The notes: a model not told the origin generated them from the sequence alone. Counted from the first letter of the stretch, positions 36,316 to 46,311 are shown. The stretch is DNA of 64,000 nt from an uncultured bacterium (GCA_949300485.1 CASGEL010000008.1:1-64000), one strand, 5' to 3'. Numbers and translations are program-made.

Positions 36316-37938
36316 TTATACATCCAAAGCTCTTCCACCACGCGAATTATTAACATCACTATTTTCATCTGCATCAGATGAATATTGAGCCATATCATCA
36401 CGTTTTGTTGCTGCAACAGCCCTAATATTAGCCCACTGACGAAGAGCTAAAATTTGTTCTTTCTGAGTTACAGACAGCGGAACTACATTTTTTATAGTTG
36501 TTTCCAGATCAGAAAACTCCAATGGGCGTTTATTAAAGAAAGCCTCATACAACGCAGTTATAACAACTTGCTCAATTTCAGCACCGACAAAGCCCTCCGT
36601 CATATCTGCCAATTTTTCATACAGAGATTCATCCACAATCAACTTACTAGCAACTTCTTTATCTTTTAACCTTTTTGCCAAATGAAGTTTAAATATTTCT
36701 TTTCTTTCTCGATGAGTAGGCAAATCAACAAAGAATATTTCATCAAAACGACCTTTTCTTAAAAGTTCAGCAGGAAGATTACTAATATTATTAGCTGTTG
36801 CAATTACGAAAACAGGAGCGGTCTTCTCCTGCATCCATGTCAAAAAGGTACCAAAAATTCTTGAAGAAGTTCCACTGTCTCCGTTAGAATTCATACCGCT
36901 TAAACTTTTTTCGATTTCATCGACCCATAAAATAGAAGGAGAAACAGCTTCTGCAGTTTTAATTGCTCGACGCATATTCTCTTCAGAACTGCCGACAATT
37001 CCTGAAAATATTTTTCCAAAATCAAGCTTCAACAAAGGAAGCTGCCACGCAGCACTCATTGCTTTAGCAGTCAAACTTTTACCGCAACCTGGGACACCTG
37101 TTATTAAAACGCCCTTTGGAGCAGGAAGACAGTATTTTTTAGCAGATTCAGACCAGGAATTATTACGTTTATTCAGCCAATTTTTTAAATTTTCCAAACC
37201 TCCGACATCTGAAATTTTTATATCTGTATTTATAAACTCCAAAATTCCTGTTTTTTTAATTACCTGCATCTTTTCACTAAGGATTATTGATAAATCTTTT
37301 CCATCAATTTTTCCATCATTAACCATTGCAAGAGCAAAAGCATTTTCTGCCTCTTGCAGGGTTAAACCCAATGCAGCCTTACAAAGACGTTCTTTACCTT
37401 CATCATTTAAATCGGAGGTATCTATTTGATTGTTTTGCTTAACCATTTTTTCCAGTTTCGCTTTAATTTCATCTAAAGTCGGTAAAGGCATATCAACAAT
37501 AGTAATTTCTTTTTGCATTGTCTCAGGAATTATGAGTTCCGAAGCGATAAATATAACATTCTTCCTGAATTTACTCGTTTTTAATTCTCCGATAATATCT
37601 CTTAATCTTCTTACTACGTTATAATCAACCTGGCGACCTTTGACGCCAAAATATACATGAAAATCACACAAAATAAAAACTGCATTTTTATTACATTCTT
37701 TAATAAAAGTTATAGCTTTATCCGGACTTGTTGTACCATCAATTTTTTGCCCATTAAGAATAAATCCGTTTGTCTGAGTCCAAGTATAAACATCTCTTGT
37801 AACTCTTATCAATTTTTCTGCTTGTGCAAGTTTTTTTATAAGTGCAATGGCTCTTTCTTCTTCCCAAGTTGTTAAATATATATATGGAAACCTTGCTCGA
37901 AATAATCTTGACAGTTGAAGAATTATTTTATTATTCAT
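36316..37938 (-). CDS. Ycf46-type AAA+ ATPase
   Basis: 540 residues. The N-terminal part (1-235) resembles cyanobacterial/plastid Ycf46 (LFRARFPYIYLTTWEEERAIALIKKL; FILCDFHVYFG), lacking its own P-loop. The AAA module follows: Walker A ITGVPGCGKSLTAKA (near residue 275), Walker B ILWVDEIEKSL, sensor-1 VIATANN, arginine finger LLRKGRFDEIFFVDLP, then the lid. In Synechocystis, Ycf46 is linked to CO2 acclimation, but that cannot apply directly in a non-photosynthetic relative. The protein ends SRGGRALDV, a tail echoed in two other members of the cluster. It sits 20 nt from each neighbour. Likely remodels a partner encoded in this cluster. Confidence 0.85.
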   Translation of the reverse strand: MNNKIILQLSRLFRARFPYIYLTTWEEERAIALIKKLAQAEKLIRVTRDVYTWTQTNGFILNGQKIDGTTSPDKAITFIKECNKNAVFILCDFHVYFGVKGRQVDYNVVRRLRDIIGELKTSKFRKNVIFIASELIIPETMQKEITIVDMPLPTLDEIKAKLEKMVKQNNQIDTSDLNDEGKERLCKAALGLTLQEAENAFALAMVNDGKIDGKDLSIILSEKMQVIKKTGILEFINTDIKISDVGGLENLKNWLNKRNNSWSESAKKYCLPAPKGVLITGVPGCGKSLTAKAMSAAWQLPLLKLDFGKIFSGIVGSSEENMRRAIKTAEAVSPSILWVDEIEKSLSGMNSNGDSGTSSRIFGTFLTWMQEKTAPVFVIATANNISNLPAELLRKGRFDEIFFVDLPTHRERKEIFKLHLAKRLKDKEVASKLIVDESLYEKLADMTEGFVGAEIEQVVITALYEAFFNKRPLEFSDLETTIKNVVPLSVTQKEQILALRQWANIRAVAATKRDDMAQYSSDADENSDVNNSRGGRALDV

Positions 37939-37958
37939 CTTTGGATCCTCTTTTTTAC

Positions 37959-38567
37959 TTATTTTACTCTATTCTTGCCAAGTTGTAAATATAAACTTTC
38001 CTTTATCTTTTTAAAATCACCCATTCCGTTGATTTCTATACTTCCATCTGTTTTGATTTTAGCTTCAATTTTATTTTTATATTTGTCTATATCATCTTGA
38101 CTATAAAAATCACTCAGAAAAATATATCTTTGATTTGAAGACCCAACCCACGGTCGAGATAAATCAAAATTATCTTTTTCAAATCCTCCGTCTATTAACA
38201 AATCTATATATGATAAAAGACTATTTACAGACATATCGTTTTTAGTTCTTAATTCTTCTATCGTATAACCTGTAAAACAAACAATAGACAAGCCTTTTGA
38301 TTTCACTTTTTCAGCTAACAAAGACAAATCATAAGCCTGCTCAAAAGGTTCTCCGCCTAAGAAAGTCACACCATCTATATTATCAATCTGGATTAATATC
38401 TGATTAAATATGTCATCGACATTATACTTTTTACCGCAGCCAAAAGCCCAAGTATCCTTTGCCCAACAATCGGGACAATGCTTTTTACAACCTTGAGTCC
38501 ATATACAAAACCTATTTCCCGGACCTTCAACTGTCGTATTTACAATAATCTTATACACGTCAAGCAT
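37959..38567 (-). CDS. NrdG-like radical SAM protein
   Basis: 202 residues. The motif GNRFCIWTQGCKKHCPDCWAKDTW contains CKKHCPDC (CxxxCxxC) and the NrdG/activase-type prefix VEGPGNR; GVTFLGGEPFEQ is the GGE SAM-binding motif. NrdG activates anaerobic ribonucleotide reductase, but no nrdD is nearby, and short radical SAM proteins of this type also occur beside DUF1257/AAA genes. I therefore keep the function open: an activase or a peptide-modifying enzyme for a cluster member. Its ATG overlaps the stop of the HhH gene by one base (TAATG), implying coupled translation. Confidence 0.85.
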   Translation of the reverse strand: MLDVYKIIVNTTVEGPGNRFCIWTQGCKKHCPDCWAKDTWAFGCGKKYNVDDIFNQILIQIDNIDGVTFLGGEPFEQAYDLSLLAEKVKSKGLSIVCFTGYTIEELRTKNDMSVNSLLSYIDLLIDGGFEKDNFDLSRPWVGSSNQRYIFLSDFYSQDDIDKYKNKIEAKIKTDGSIEINGMGDFKKIKESLYLQLGKNRVK

Positions 38568-39499
38568 TAAAAATCAACAACCCGTCCTTCAAAGTTATCA
38601 TCATCCGGCTTATTATCCTGTGGTTGTCCTGCAACAATCATACTTTTAATTTTTGGAACAAAATGATCTTTTACATTTGCAGCTTTTATAAAGTCATCAA
38701 TATTTTTAAACAAGCCGTTTGTATCTCTATACTCTACAATCTTTTTTGCCATAATGATATTTATTCCAGGCAAAATAGACAATTCACTTGAAGTAGCAAC
38801 ATTGACATCAATCTTATTTGAAGAATTTGACAAAATTTCGCCCATCTCAACAAATTCCGGAGCTTTTTCTTCTCTTTGCTTAACTGGTTCTTGCTCTTTC
38901 ATTTTATCGATATCAACAAAATTTTCTTTAACTTCTCTTGGCTTTTCAGTTCCTTTCGAATATGAATCAGGATGAATTTCGTCCATAGCAACAAAAGAAG
39001 GACCTATCTTTGAAACATCTATATCTACCTGTTGTTTTTCTATATGTTTAACCTTAGCTTCGAGAGTAACAATCTCAATTTTAGTATCATAACTAAAAAA
39101 TGAAGCAAGAGAATCTAAAGTAATAAATCCGTCAAAGACTCGACAAAGCCTGTTCCATGATTTATTTATGTTAACTTTACCTTTATTAAGAGTAAACATC
39201 CTTTTTGCATGATTTCTATCCGCAACATTATCCATTACAACAATTTTTTCATCCGGAGTATACATAACAGTACAATGTTCATTATTTATTGCATTATTAC
39301 CGATTATAAAACGCTTTGGGACAATATAAATACTGTTACGATATATTTTATCAAGAAAAATATGCCTTAAAATCAAAAACGGAATCATTAAAACTACAAA
39401 TACAGCCAATGAAAAATTTGCAAGCTGCGGAGAAAAATACAACAGAACAAAATACCCTGCGGCAACTGATATAAAAAAATTTCTTAATCGTCTACTCAT
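38567..39499 (-). CDS. membrane helix-hairpin-helix protein 1 of the AAA cluster
   Basis: 310 residues from the ATG at 39499 (MSRRLRNFF); an in-frame ATG at 39526 is possible. Two N-terminal membrane helices (about 10-45), a beta-rich domain (IVPKRFIIGNNAINNEHCTVMYTP...VVMDNVADRNHAKRMFTL), a variable linker, and a C-terminal ComEA-like helix-hairpin-helix unit: VNVATSSELSILPGINIIMAKKIVEYRDTNGLFKNIDDFIKAANV (T-S-S-E-L...PGI...A.KIVEYR). It ends FEGRVVDF. HhH units usually bind DNA, but those with PGIxxxxAxxIVxYR next to membrane anchors can mediate protein contact. It is paralogous to the next gene. Function unknown. Confidence 0.8.
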   Translation of the reverse strand: MSRRLRNFFISVAAGYFVLLYFSPQLANFSLAVFVVLMIPFLILRHIFLDKIYRNSIYIVPKRFIIGNNAINNEHCTVMYTPDEKIVVMDNVADRNHAKRMFTLNKGKVNINKSWNRLCRVFDGFITLDSLASFFSYDTKIEIVTLEAKVKHIEKQQVDIDVSKIGPSFVAMDEIHPDSYSKGTEKPREVKENFVDIDKMKEQEPVKQREEKAPEFVEMGEILSNSSNKIDVNVATSSELSILPGINIIMAKKIVEYRDTNGLFKNIDDFIKAANVKDHFVPKIKSMIVAGQPQDNKPDDDNFEGRVVDF

Positions 39500-39566
39500 A
39501 CAATAATAAAATAACATATACATCAAATTATGAATGATATAAATAGAGGATTTTCAATATTATTGA

Positions 39567-40430
39567 TTATAAATCGACAATCCTTCCGTCACTATCATTA
39601 ATATTAGACTCCGGCAGATTTTCAGATTGACAAATCTCAATCATTGATTCTATTTCAGGAATAAAATGTTCTTTTACACCCGAGACCTTAATAAATTCTC
39701 CTACAGAATTAAATAATCCGTTGAGATTTCTATATTCTACAAGTTTTTTAGCACCGATTATATTTATACCTGGCAGCAGGGCTAACTCCTCTGCTGATGC
39801 AGAATTAACATTAATTTTATCTGTTACATCCACAGAAGAAGCAACCTCCTCTTCCTTCATATTTACAGATCCTGAAATATCCTTAGATTTATCATAAGTT
39901 TTTTGTACTGAATCTATTTTTGCATTTTGAATGATTTTGTCTTGCTCTGGTTTTACTTTTTTATCAAACGTAACAATATTTACATTCATATCAATACTAT
40001 AAAAAGCCGCCAGCATATCTAAATTAGTATCACTATTAAAGTTCTTACACAGTCTACACCACGTTTTATTAACTTTCATATCTTTCCTTGCAATACTAAA
40101 CATTCTTTTTGCATTATCAACATTGTAATCATTATCCATAATAACAATTTGTTTTCCTGGAGTTAAAATAATGGTACAAAAATCATTCCGCAAAGTATTT
40201 GTATTAATAACAAACTGTTTTTGAGCAAATTTAACTCCGTATTTCGCATAACAAAAATCTAATAAAAAAACTATAAAAATAACATAACCAACCAAAAGAA
40301 TTCCAACAGAAAGCAATAATAGCTTACCCATAGGTGTTGTTAAAAAACGTATTATAAAAAATACTAAAACCATCAAAGCAAAACAAACAAATGAAATTAT
40401 TTGAAATCTGATACGTTCTCTCCAAAACAT
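39567..40430 (-). CDS. membrane helix-hairpin-helix protein 2 of the AAA cluster
   Basis: 287 residues from the ATG at 40430 (MFWRERIRF), chosen because a TATATT box lies 6 nt before it and the start matches its paralogue. Two membrane helices (about 8-60), the same beta domain (KQFVINTNTLRNDFCTIILTPGKQIVIMDNDYNVDNAKRMFSI), then a ComEA-like HhH unit (INVNSASAEELALLPGINIIGAKKLVEYRNLNGLFNSVGEFI). It ends SDGRIVDL, matching GRVVDF and GRALDV in neighbours. It is the first gene of the six-gene cluster, divergent from aroA. The pair probably forms a membrane platform for the ATPase. Confidence 0.8.
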   Translation of the reverse strand: MFWRERIRFQIISFVCFALMVLVFFIIRFLTTPMGKLLLLSVGILLVGYVIFIVFLLDFCYAKYGVKFAQKQFVINTNTLRNDFCTIILTPGKQIVIMDNDYNVDNAKRMFSIARKDMKVNKTWCRLCKNFNSDTNLDMLAAFYSIDMNVNIVTFDKKVKPEQDKIIQNAKIDSVQKTYDKSKDISGSVNMKEEEVASSVDVTDKINVNSASAEELALLPGINIIGAKKLVEYRNLNGLFNSVGEFIKVSGVKEHFIPEIESMIEICQSENLPESNINDSDGRIVDL

Positions 40431-40480
40431 ATATATAATATACAATAAAATTACTTATTTATCTAATAAATAATTTATGT

Positions 40481-40486
40481 TAATAT
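40481..40486 (+). promoter_or_regulatory. -10 box of aroA, leaderless start
   Basis: TAATAT ends exactly 6 nt before the aroA ATG; no Shine-Dalgarno exists. The promoter is back-to-back with that of the AAA cluster (starts 63 bp apart). Confidence 0.5.
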
Positions 40487-40492
40487 CAATCT

Positions 40493-41773
40493 ATGATTAA
40501 AAAGGTAACTAAAGACTTCAAAAATTTGAATGGAGAAATAATAATTCCCCCTGATAAATCTATTTCTCACAGAGCTGTCATATTTGCATCTTTAGCTAAC
40601 GGTAAATCCATAATAAAAAATTTTTCAGACGGACAGGATCCAAAATCAACACTTAATATATTTAAACACTTAGGAGTTGATATTGAAATTCAAAAAAATG
40701 CAACCATCATAATAAATTCAAAAGCAAAATTACTTCCGCCTACACAAAATCTTGATTGCGGAAACTCCGGCACCAGCATGAGATTAATAGCAGGAGTACT
40801 TGCCAGACAAAAATTTAATTCTGTCCTGATCGGGGATCAAAGTCTTTCCAAGCGCCCTATGAAACGCATAATTGAACCACTAACTCTTATGGGAGCACAC
40901 ATAGAATCCCCAAATTATACAGCACCGCTCAAAATAAAAGGACAAAAACTACATGCAATACATTATAACTCACCTAAAGCCTCTGCTCAGGTAAAATCCT
41001 GCATTCTTCTTGCCGGATTAGGTGCAGAAGGTGGAAAAACAATTATCTCTGAACCGTTTTTATCAAGAAACCATACCGAAATTATGCTTAAATACATGGG
41101 GGCAAATATTGAAGTTTCAGAAAATACTGTTTCGATAGAAAAATCCGAACTTACTCCTATAGATATAGAGATTTGCGGCGATATATCTTCTGCAGCATAT
41201 TTTATAGCAGCAGCACTAATCGTTCCAAAATCTAACATAATATTAAAAAAAGTAGGACTAAACCCAACAAGAACCGGAATTCTTGATATTCTGAAGCAAA
41301 TGGGTGCTGATATAAAAATTATAGATGAATATGAAATTTGCGGCGAAAAAGTCGGAACATTACAAATAAAATACTCTCAACTAAACGGGTGTGAAATTTC
41401 CGGAGAGATTATACCAAGACTTATTGATGAAATACCTATACTTGCAGTAATTGCAACACAAGCAAACGGAAAAACATTGATTAAAGATGCATTAGAACTT
41501 AGAAACAAAGAATCCGATAGAATTACCAGTGTTGTAACAGAATTAAAAAAACTCGGCGCTAATATAGAAGAAACCCAAGATGGAATGATTATAGAAGGAA
41601 AAACTCCACTTATGGGAGATTGTGAGGTTAAAACATACCATGATCACAGACTTGCAATGAGTTTATATGTTGCAGGGTTAATTTGCAAAAAAGAAATCTT
41701 AATAAAGAACTTTCAATGGGTAAATATATCTTTTCCTACTTTTGAAAAACTCTTTGAATCACTAAAAAAATAG
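40493..41773 (+). CDS. aroA: 3-phosphoshikimate 1-carboxyvinyltransferase (EPSP synthase)
   Basis: 426 residues, the normal length. It joins PEP to shikimate-3-phosphate in the shikimate pathway. Motifs: PPDKSISHRAVIFASLANGKS (substrate lysine/serine/arginine), DCGNSGTSMRLIAGVLA (active-site NSGT), QSLSKRPMKRI, DISSAAYFIAAAL, and KESDRITSVVTELKKLGANIEE. It is a cytoplasmic class II-type enzyme judging by the LSKRPM sequence. Stand-alone gene; it ends 4 nt before the convergent ABC permease stop. Likely leaderless. The presence of the shikimate pathway suggests that it makes aromatic amino acids. Confidence 0.95.
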   Translation: MIKKVTKDFKNLNGEIIIPPDKSISHRAVIFASLANGKSIIKNFSDGQDPKSTLNIFKHLGVDIEIQKNATIIINSKAKLLPPTQNLDCGNSGTSMRLIAGVLARQKFNSVLIGDQSLSKRPMKRIIEPLTLMGAHIESPNYTAPLKIKGQKLHAIHYNSPKASAQVKSCILLAGLGAEGGKTIISEPFLSRNHTEIMLKYMGANIEVSENTVSIEKSELTPIDIEICGDISSAAYFIAAALIVPKSNIILKKVGLNPTRTGILDILKQMGADIKIIDEYEICGEKVGTLQIKYSQLNGCEISGEIIPRLIDEIPILAVIATQANGKTLIKDALELRNKESDRITSVVTELKKLGANIEETQDGMIIEGKTPLMGDCEVKTYHDHRLAMSLYVAGLICKKEILIKNFQWVNISFPTFEKLFESLKK

Positions 41774-41777
41774 GATA

Positions 41778-42605
41778 TCAGCTTTCTTTAACTCCGCCCT
41801 GCAAGATATCATTTATAAAATATTTTCTACCAAACAAAAACACACCAACTACCGGAATAGTACAAATAACAGAACAGGCCAGTAAATCTCCCCACAAAGT
41901 TAGTTCTCTGAAACTCCCTTTAAAAATCGCAAGTCCAACAGGCAGAGTCCGCATTGACTCTGTATTAGTAACTATCAACGGCCACATAAAGCTATTCCAG
42001 GTTGTAACAAATGTAAATATTGAAAGTGTTGCCACCGCAGGAACGGCAAGCGGCAAAGCAATCTTGAAAAAAGTTGTTATGATATTACAGCCATCAATTT
42101 TAGCAGATTCTTCAAGATCTTTAGGTAAAGTAAGAAAATACTGCCTCATCATAAATATTCCAAGCCCTCCAAACATTCCCGGTAAAATTAATGCCTGATA
42201 AGTATTTATCCAATGCAGTTGGCGCATTAAAAAAAATAAAGGAATAATATTTACCTGTGGAGGAACCAGCATAGTAATAAGAATTATCAAAAATAAAACA
42301 TCTCTTCCTCTAAATTTTAATCTAGCAAAAGCATATCCTGCCAAAGCCGAGATTATTACCTGTCCTATTGTTGTCACCACAGCCACAAAAAGACTATTTA
42401 TAAAATATTTCCACAATGGAATTTTTTCAAAAACACTCTTATAATTGTCCAATGTTAATGGAGAATATAATAACTTACCTCCTTGATTAAATATTTCACC
42501 ATTAGGAACCAAAGACAAATTCAACATGGCAAAAAACGGATATATCATACTGACAGCAGTTACAATTAAACAAAAATATCCAAAAATTTTACGCCAATCC
42601 TTCAT
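41778..42605 (-). CDS. ABC carbohydrate transporter permease (MalG/UgpE family)
   Basis: 275 residues with six membrane helices. The EAA loop that docks the ATPase is ESAKIDGCNIITTFFKIALPLAVPAVATLSIF (about residues 160-192). The opening MKDWRKIFGYFCLIVTAVSMIYPFFAMLNLSL is typical of the second permease (MalG-like) of CUT1 sugar importers. No ATPase, binding protein or first permease is adjacent; the gene may be part of a dispersed system, or the rest may have been lost. Substrate unknown (oligosaccharide or glycerol-phosphate type). Confidence 0.88.
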   Translation of the reverse strand: MKDWRKIFGYFCLIVTAVSMIYPFFAMLNLSLVPNGEIFNQGGKLLYSPLTLDNYKSVFEKIPLWKYFINSLFVAVVTTIGQVIISALAGYAFARLKFRGRDVLFLIILITMLVPPQVNIIPLFFLMRQLHWINTYQALILPGMFGGLGIFMMRQYFLTLPKDLEESAKIDGCNIITTFFKIALPLAVPAVATLSIFTFVTTWNSFMWPLIVTNTESMRTLPVGLAIFKGSFRELTLWGDLLACSVICTIPVVGVFLFGRKYFINDILQGGVKES

Positions 42606-42654
42606 AAAATAATTATATCATAGCAAATAAAATCAATAGAAAAATTTAAAAAAG

Positions 42655-43424
42655 TTAAGACACACAATCTTTAAAATCTTTCCAATTTTTCTTATTCAAA
42701 TTTGAAAAAGTTGTTTTATATGAAACATTTAATTTTTTAGCAGCCTTCTTCATTGCAATGTGAACCGCATAAATACCTATTTTGGTAGCAAAATCTTCCT
42801 TTGTGTTTTCGCTAGATAACCCTTTAACAAATTTATCAAAGAGGGTATTATCGGCAGATAAATTTTCAAAAATACGAGTTCCGATATTAAAAAATTCATT
42901 TGATGTTTGTCTATAACTTTAAGAGCTTTCTCATTTTTTGAACGAATAACATTTAAGCTTTCATCAGAAAATCCCATTGTTCTAGTAATAGAAGCTCCTA
43001 ACTTTTTCATAATAGAAACTTCGCCTACTGAATTATAAACCTTAATAGTTCTAAACATATCATACGGATTTAAAAATAATGTTCGCACATCATTATCACT
43101 AAATGAACTTGCTATACCTTTACCAAGCAAATCAGGATGACCATGCACAATGGTATCACAGAGAATTGTAGCTTGATCTAATTTTGTTCTAACTTCCTTA
43201 CCATTACCATCAATTTGTTTTATTACACGTCTACCTTGAAGCATAACTAATCGTTCAAAAGGGTTTTCTTGATTTAGAGCTTTAACAACAACTGATTTAG
43301 CATATTGATGAGCACTTTTCACATTTTAAAAATTTATTGATCCGTCTTGGCAAACATAGCCGAGTTTTTTAACATGAATTTTCTTTGGTAGAACTTGAGG
43401 TTTTAGAATTAAGGATGATATCAT
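42655..43424 (-). pseudogene. unassigned gene broken by a stop codon and a frameshift
   Basis: Reading from ATG 43424 (ribosome site AGGAAG), codons encode MISSLILKPQVLPKKIHVKKL...GSINF, then TAA at 43326-43328, then the same frame continues NVKSAHQYAKSVVVKALNQENPFERLVMLQG... A second lesion near the GACAAACATC stretch (about 42915) shifts frame by -1; the correct frame then reads SNEFFNIGTRIFENLSADNTLF...KNWKDFKDCVS and stops at 42655. Total length 770 nt fits one lost base. The encoded protein (about 255 residues) is not recognised. A separate 181-residue frame from GTG 43322 exists but ends in noise after the shift. Confidence 0.75.
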
Positions 43425-43602
43425 ATTCCACTTCCTATAATATTCTACTACTAAGTACTCATATAAAAAACTAACAAAAAAAATTTGCTAACCAAAAATT
43501 TTTCATTCCAAAATAATTAAATAAAAATTAATTTACAATGACTTTATTCAAAATAACGTTAAAATAAAAATATAGAAAATTATTTGAATGGAGTTGATGT
43601 AT

Positions 43603-46203
43603 ATGTTAGATTTTGACAAATTTACCAATTACTCCCAGGAAATTTTATCAAGCGCAAGCTCTTTAATGAATTCCTATCAAAATTCCCAGATGGAACCAGA
43701 GCATATAATGCTTGCAATGATAAAAGATGACGGGATCATAAAAGATTACCTTACCGAGTTGAAATTACTGAACCAAAATTTTATAAATAAAATTGTTTCA
43801 ACTATAGAAGGGTTTCCAAAAGTTTCAGGCCCGATAAATCCGCAGAGTTTGTATCTGTCAAATAATACAAACAGATTGCTGACTATTGCAATAGAAGAAG
43901 CAAAAACACTTAAAGATGAATTTGTAGGAATAGAATCAATTTTGTTAGCAATGACAAAACTTGAAAACAGTAATATTAAAACATTATTAGAGAATAACAA
44001 CGTAACAACAAATTCAATACTTAATGTAATGAAAAAAATAAGAGGTAATAAAAAAGTGGATACTAAAAATGCCGAAGAAAATATGAAAGCTCTTGAAAAA
44101 TACTCTACAGACCTTACAGAGCTTGCAAGAAAAGGAAAACTTGATCCTGTCATCGGAAGAGATGAAGAAGTCAGAAGAATAATTCAAGTTTTAAACAGAC
44201 GTACAAAAAACAACCCTGTATTAATAGGTGAACCGGGTGTGGGTAAAACAGCAATTATAGAAGGATTAGCTCAACGTATCGTAAGAGGTGATGTTCCTGA
44301 AAGTTTGAAAGATGTTAAACTGATTTCACTTGATTTGGGGGCATTGGTTGCAGGTGCAAAATTCAGAGGGGAATTTGAAGAACGTTTAAAAGCTGTCTTA
44401 AAAGAAGTCGAAGATTCTAACGGTGAAATTGTAATGTTCATTGATGAATTGCATACGGTAGTTGGTGCAGGGGCAACAGAAGGCTCTATGGATGCAGGTA
44501 ATTTATTAAAACCAATGCTTGCAAGAGGCGTTTTAAGAACTATAGGAGCAACAACAATAAATGAATACCGAAAGTATATAGAAAAAGACCCGGCTTTAGA
44601 AAGAAGATTTCAGCCTGTTATGGTTAATGAACCGTCAGTTGAAGATACAATCAGTATTTTAAGAGGTTTAAAGGAAAAATATGAAGTTCACCATGGTGTC
44701 AGAATATTAGACAGCGCCATAATTGAGGCTGCAAAATTATCTGACAGATATATAACTGACAGGTTTCTTCCTGATAAAGCTATTGACTTGATTGATGAAG
44801 CTGCAAGTTCACTTCGTATTGAAATAGATTCTATGCCTGAAGAAATAGATTCTATGATGCGTCAAAAAATTCAATTAGAAATTGAAAGAGAAGCTTTGAA
44901 AAAAGAAGACTCTGATGAAGCCAAAGAAAAATGCGAAGACATAACAAAACAAGTTAATGAATTAGAAGAAAAAATCAATGTAATGAAGGCCCAATGGGAA
45001 AAAGAAAAAGCATCAATTACATCCGAAGCCGACATTAAAGATGAAATCAATAATGTTAAAAATAAAATTGAAGAAGCGGAAAGAAATACCGATCTTCAAA
45101 CAGCTGCAGAATTAAAATACGGCAAACTTCTTGAATTGGAAAAGCAATTAAAGGCCTGCCAAAATAAAGAACACACCGAAAATAAACTTTTGAAAGAAGA
45201 AATCGATGGTTCTGATATAGCAGAAGTTGTTTCAAAGTGGACAGGTATTCCTGTTACTAAACTGGTTGAATCAGAAATGCAAAAATTGTTAAAAATGGAA
45301 GATATCTTACACAAAAGACTTGTTGGACAAGATGAAGCGGTTGATACCGTATCAGATGCCATAAGACGTGCAAGATCCGGATTAAAGGATCCTAAACGTC
45401 CTATTGGAACATTTTTATTCTTAGGACCTACAGGTGTAGGTAAAACAGAACTTGCAAAATCACTTGCTGAATTTATGTTCAATGATGAAGATGCTCTGAT
45501 TCGTATTGATATGTCTGAATATATGGAAAAACACAATGTTGCAAGACTTGTTGGTGCTCCTCCGGGATATGTCGGATACGAAGAAGGCGGTCAACTGACA
45601 GAAGCAGTAAGAAGAAAACCATATTCTGTTGTTTTGTTTGATGAAATTGAAAAAGCTCACCCTGATGTATTTAACATCATGCTGCAAATTTTTGATGACG
45701 GACGGCTTACCGATTCTAAAGGAAGAACAATTGATTTTAAGAATACACTTATTATTATGACAAGTAATATAGGAAGTGATATTATCCTTGAAAACACTCT
45801 TAATTCAATGGTTTCACCTGAACAATTTAATGATACAAAAGAAAAAGTCCTTGCAGTTTTAAGACAACACTTTAAACCTGAATTCTTAAACAGAATTGAT
45901 GAAACAATTTTCTTCAAAGCATTGAATTTACAACAATTGAGCAAAATTGTTGATATCCAGATGGATTATTTGAGAACTCTTTTAAAAGATCAGGAACTTG
46001 ATTTTGTTATCACTGATGATGCTAAAGAATTTCTAGCAACTCAGGGCTTTAATCCGGTATACGGAGCAAGACCATTAAAACGTGTAATTCGTCAAATGGT
46101 TGAAAATCCGTTATCAAAATTAATTCTTGCTCAGAAATTCAAAAAAGGTGATACGATTACAATTGACCTTGAAGATGATAAATTAAAATTTGAAAAAGTA
46201 TAA
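43603..46203 (+). CDS. clpB: ClpB disaggregase (Hsp100 chaperone)
   Basis: 866 residues, standard for ClpB. It uses ATP to pull proteins out of aggregates with DnaK. N-domain (1-140), NBD1 with Walker [14 protein letters not shown] (about 200-212) and Walker [14 protein letters not shown], the coiled-coil M domain (about 395-520, rich in Glu/Lys) that distinguishes ClpB from ClpA/ClpC, NBD2 with Walker [14 protein letters not shown] and Walker [17 protein letters not shown], and a C-terminal domain ending ...[18 protein letters not shown] 43603 is preferred: GGAG at 43590-43593 is 9 nt upstream, whereas the ATG at 43588 is part of it. Own terminator downstream. Confidence 0.96.
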   Translation: MLDFDKFTNYSQEILSSASSLMNSYQNSQMEPEHIMLAMIKDDGIIKDYLTELKLLNQNFINKIVSTIEGFPKVSGPINPQSLYLSNNTNRLLTIAIEEAKTLKDEFVGIESILLAMTKLENSNIKTLLENNNVTTNSILNVMKKIRGNKKVDTKNAEENMKALEKYSTDLTELARKGKLDPVIGRDEEVRRIIQVLNRRTKNNPVLIGEPGVGKTAIIEGLAQRIVRGDVPESLKDVKLISLDLGALVAGAKFRGEFEERLKAVLKEVEDSNGEIVMFIDELHTVVGAGATEGSMDAGNLLKPMLARGVLRTIGATTINEYRKYIEKDPALERRFQPVMVNEPSVEDTISILRGLKEKYEVHHGVRILDSAIIEAAKLSDRYITDRFLPDKAIDLIDEAASSLRIEIDSMPEEIDSMMRQKIQLEIEREALKKEDSDEAKEKCEDITKQVNELEEKINVMKAQWEKEKASITSEADIKDEINNVKNKIEEAERNTDLQTAAELKYGKLLELEKQLKACQNKEHTENKLLKEEIDGSDIAEVVSKWTGIPVTKLVESEMQKLLKMEDILHKRLVGQDEAVDTVSDAIRRARSGLKDPKRPIGTFLFLGPTGVGKTELAKSLAEFMFNDEDALIRIDMSEYMEKHNVARLVGAPPGYVGYEEGGQLTEAVRRKPYSVVLFDEIEKAHPDVFNIMLQIFDDGRLTDSKGRTIDFKNTLIIMTSNIGSDIILENTLNSMVSPEQFNDTKEKVLAVLRQHFKPEFLNRIDETIFFKALNLQQLSKIVDIQMDYLRTLLKDQELDFVITDDAKEFLATQGFNPVYGARPLKRVIRQMVENPLSKLILAQKFKKGDTITIDLEDDKLKFEKV

Positions 46204-46230
46204 TATAAATAACTCAAACTCTAAATATTG

Positions 46231-46260
46231 CGCTTCGGTAAAATTGACCGAAGCGTTTTT
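46231..46260 (+). terminator. intrinsic terminator of clpB
   Basis: CGCTTCGGT / ACCGAAGCG with a 7-nt loop and a T-run, about 28 nt after the stop codon. Confidence 0.92.
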
Positions 46261-46311
46261 ATATACCCGTTCCTAACATTAAACTAATATTATTCATATA
46301 TATTATAAAAT

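Noticed and set aside
37959-38567. NrdG partner of an anaerobic ribonucleotide reductase
   Set aside because: No nrdD is near and the gene is translationally coupled to the HhH/AAA cluster; kept as NrdG-like only.
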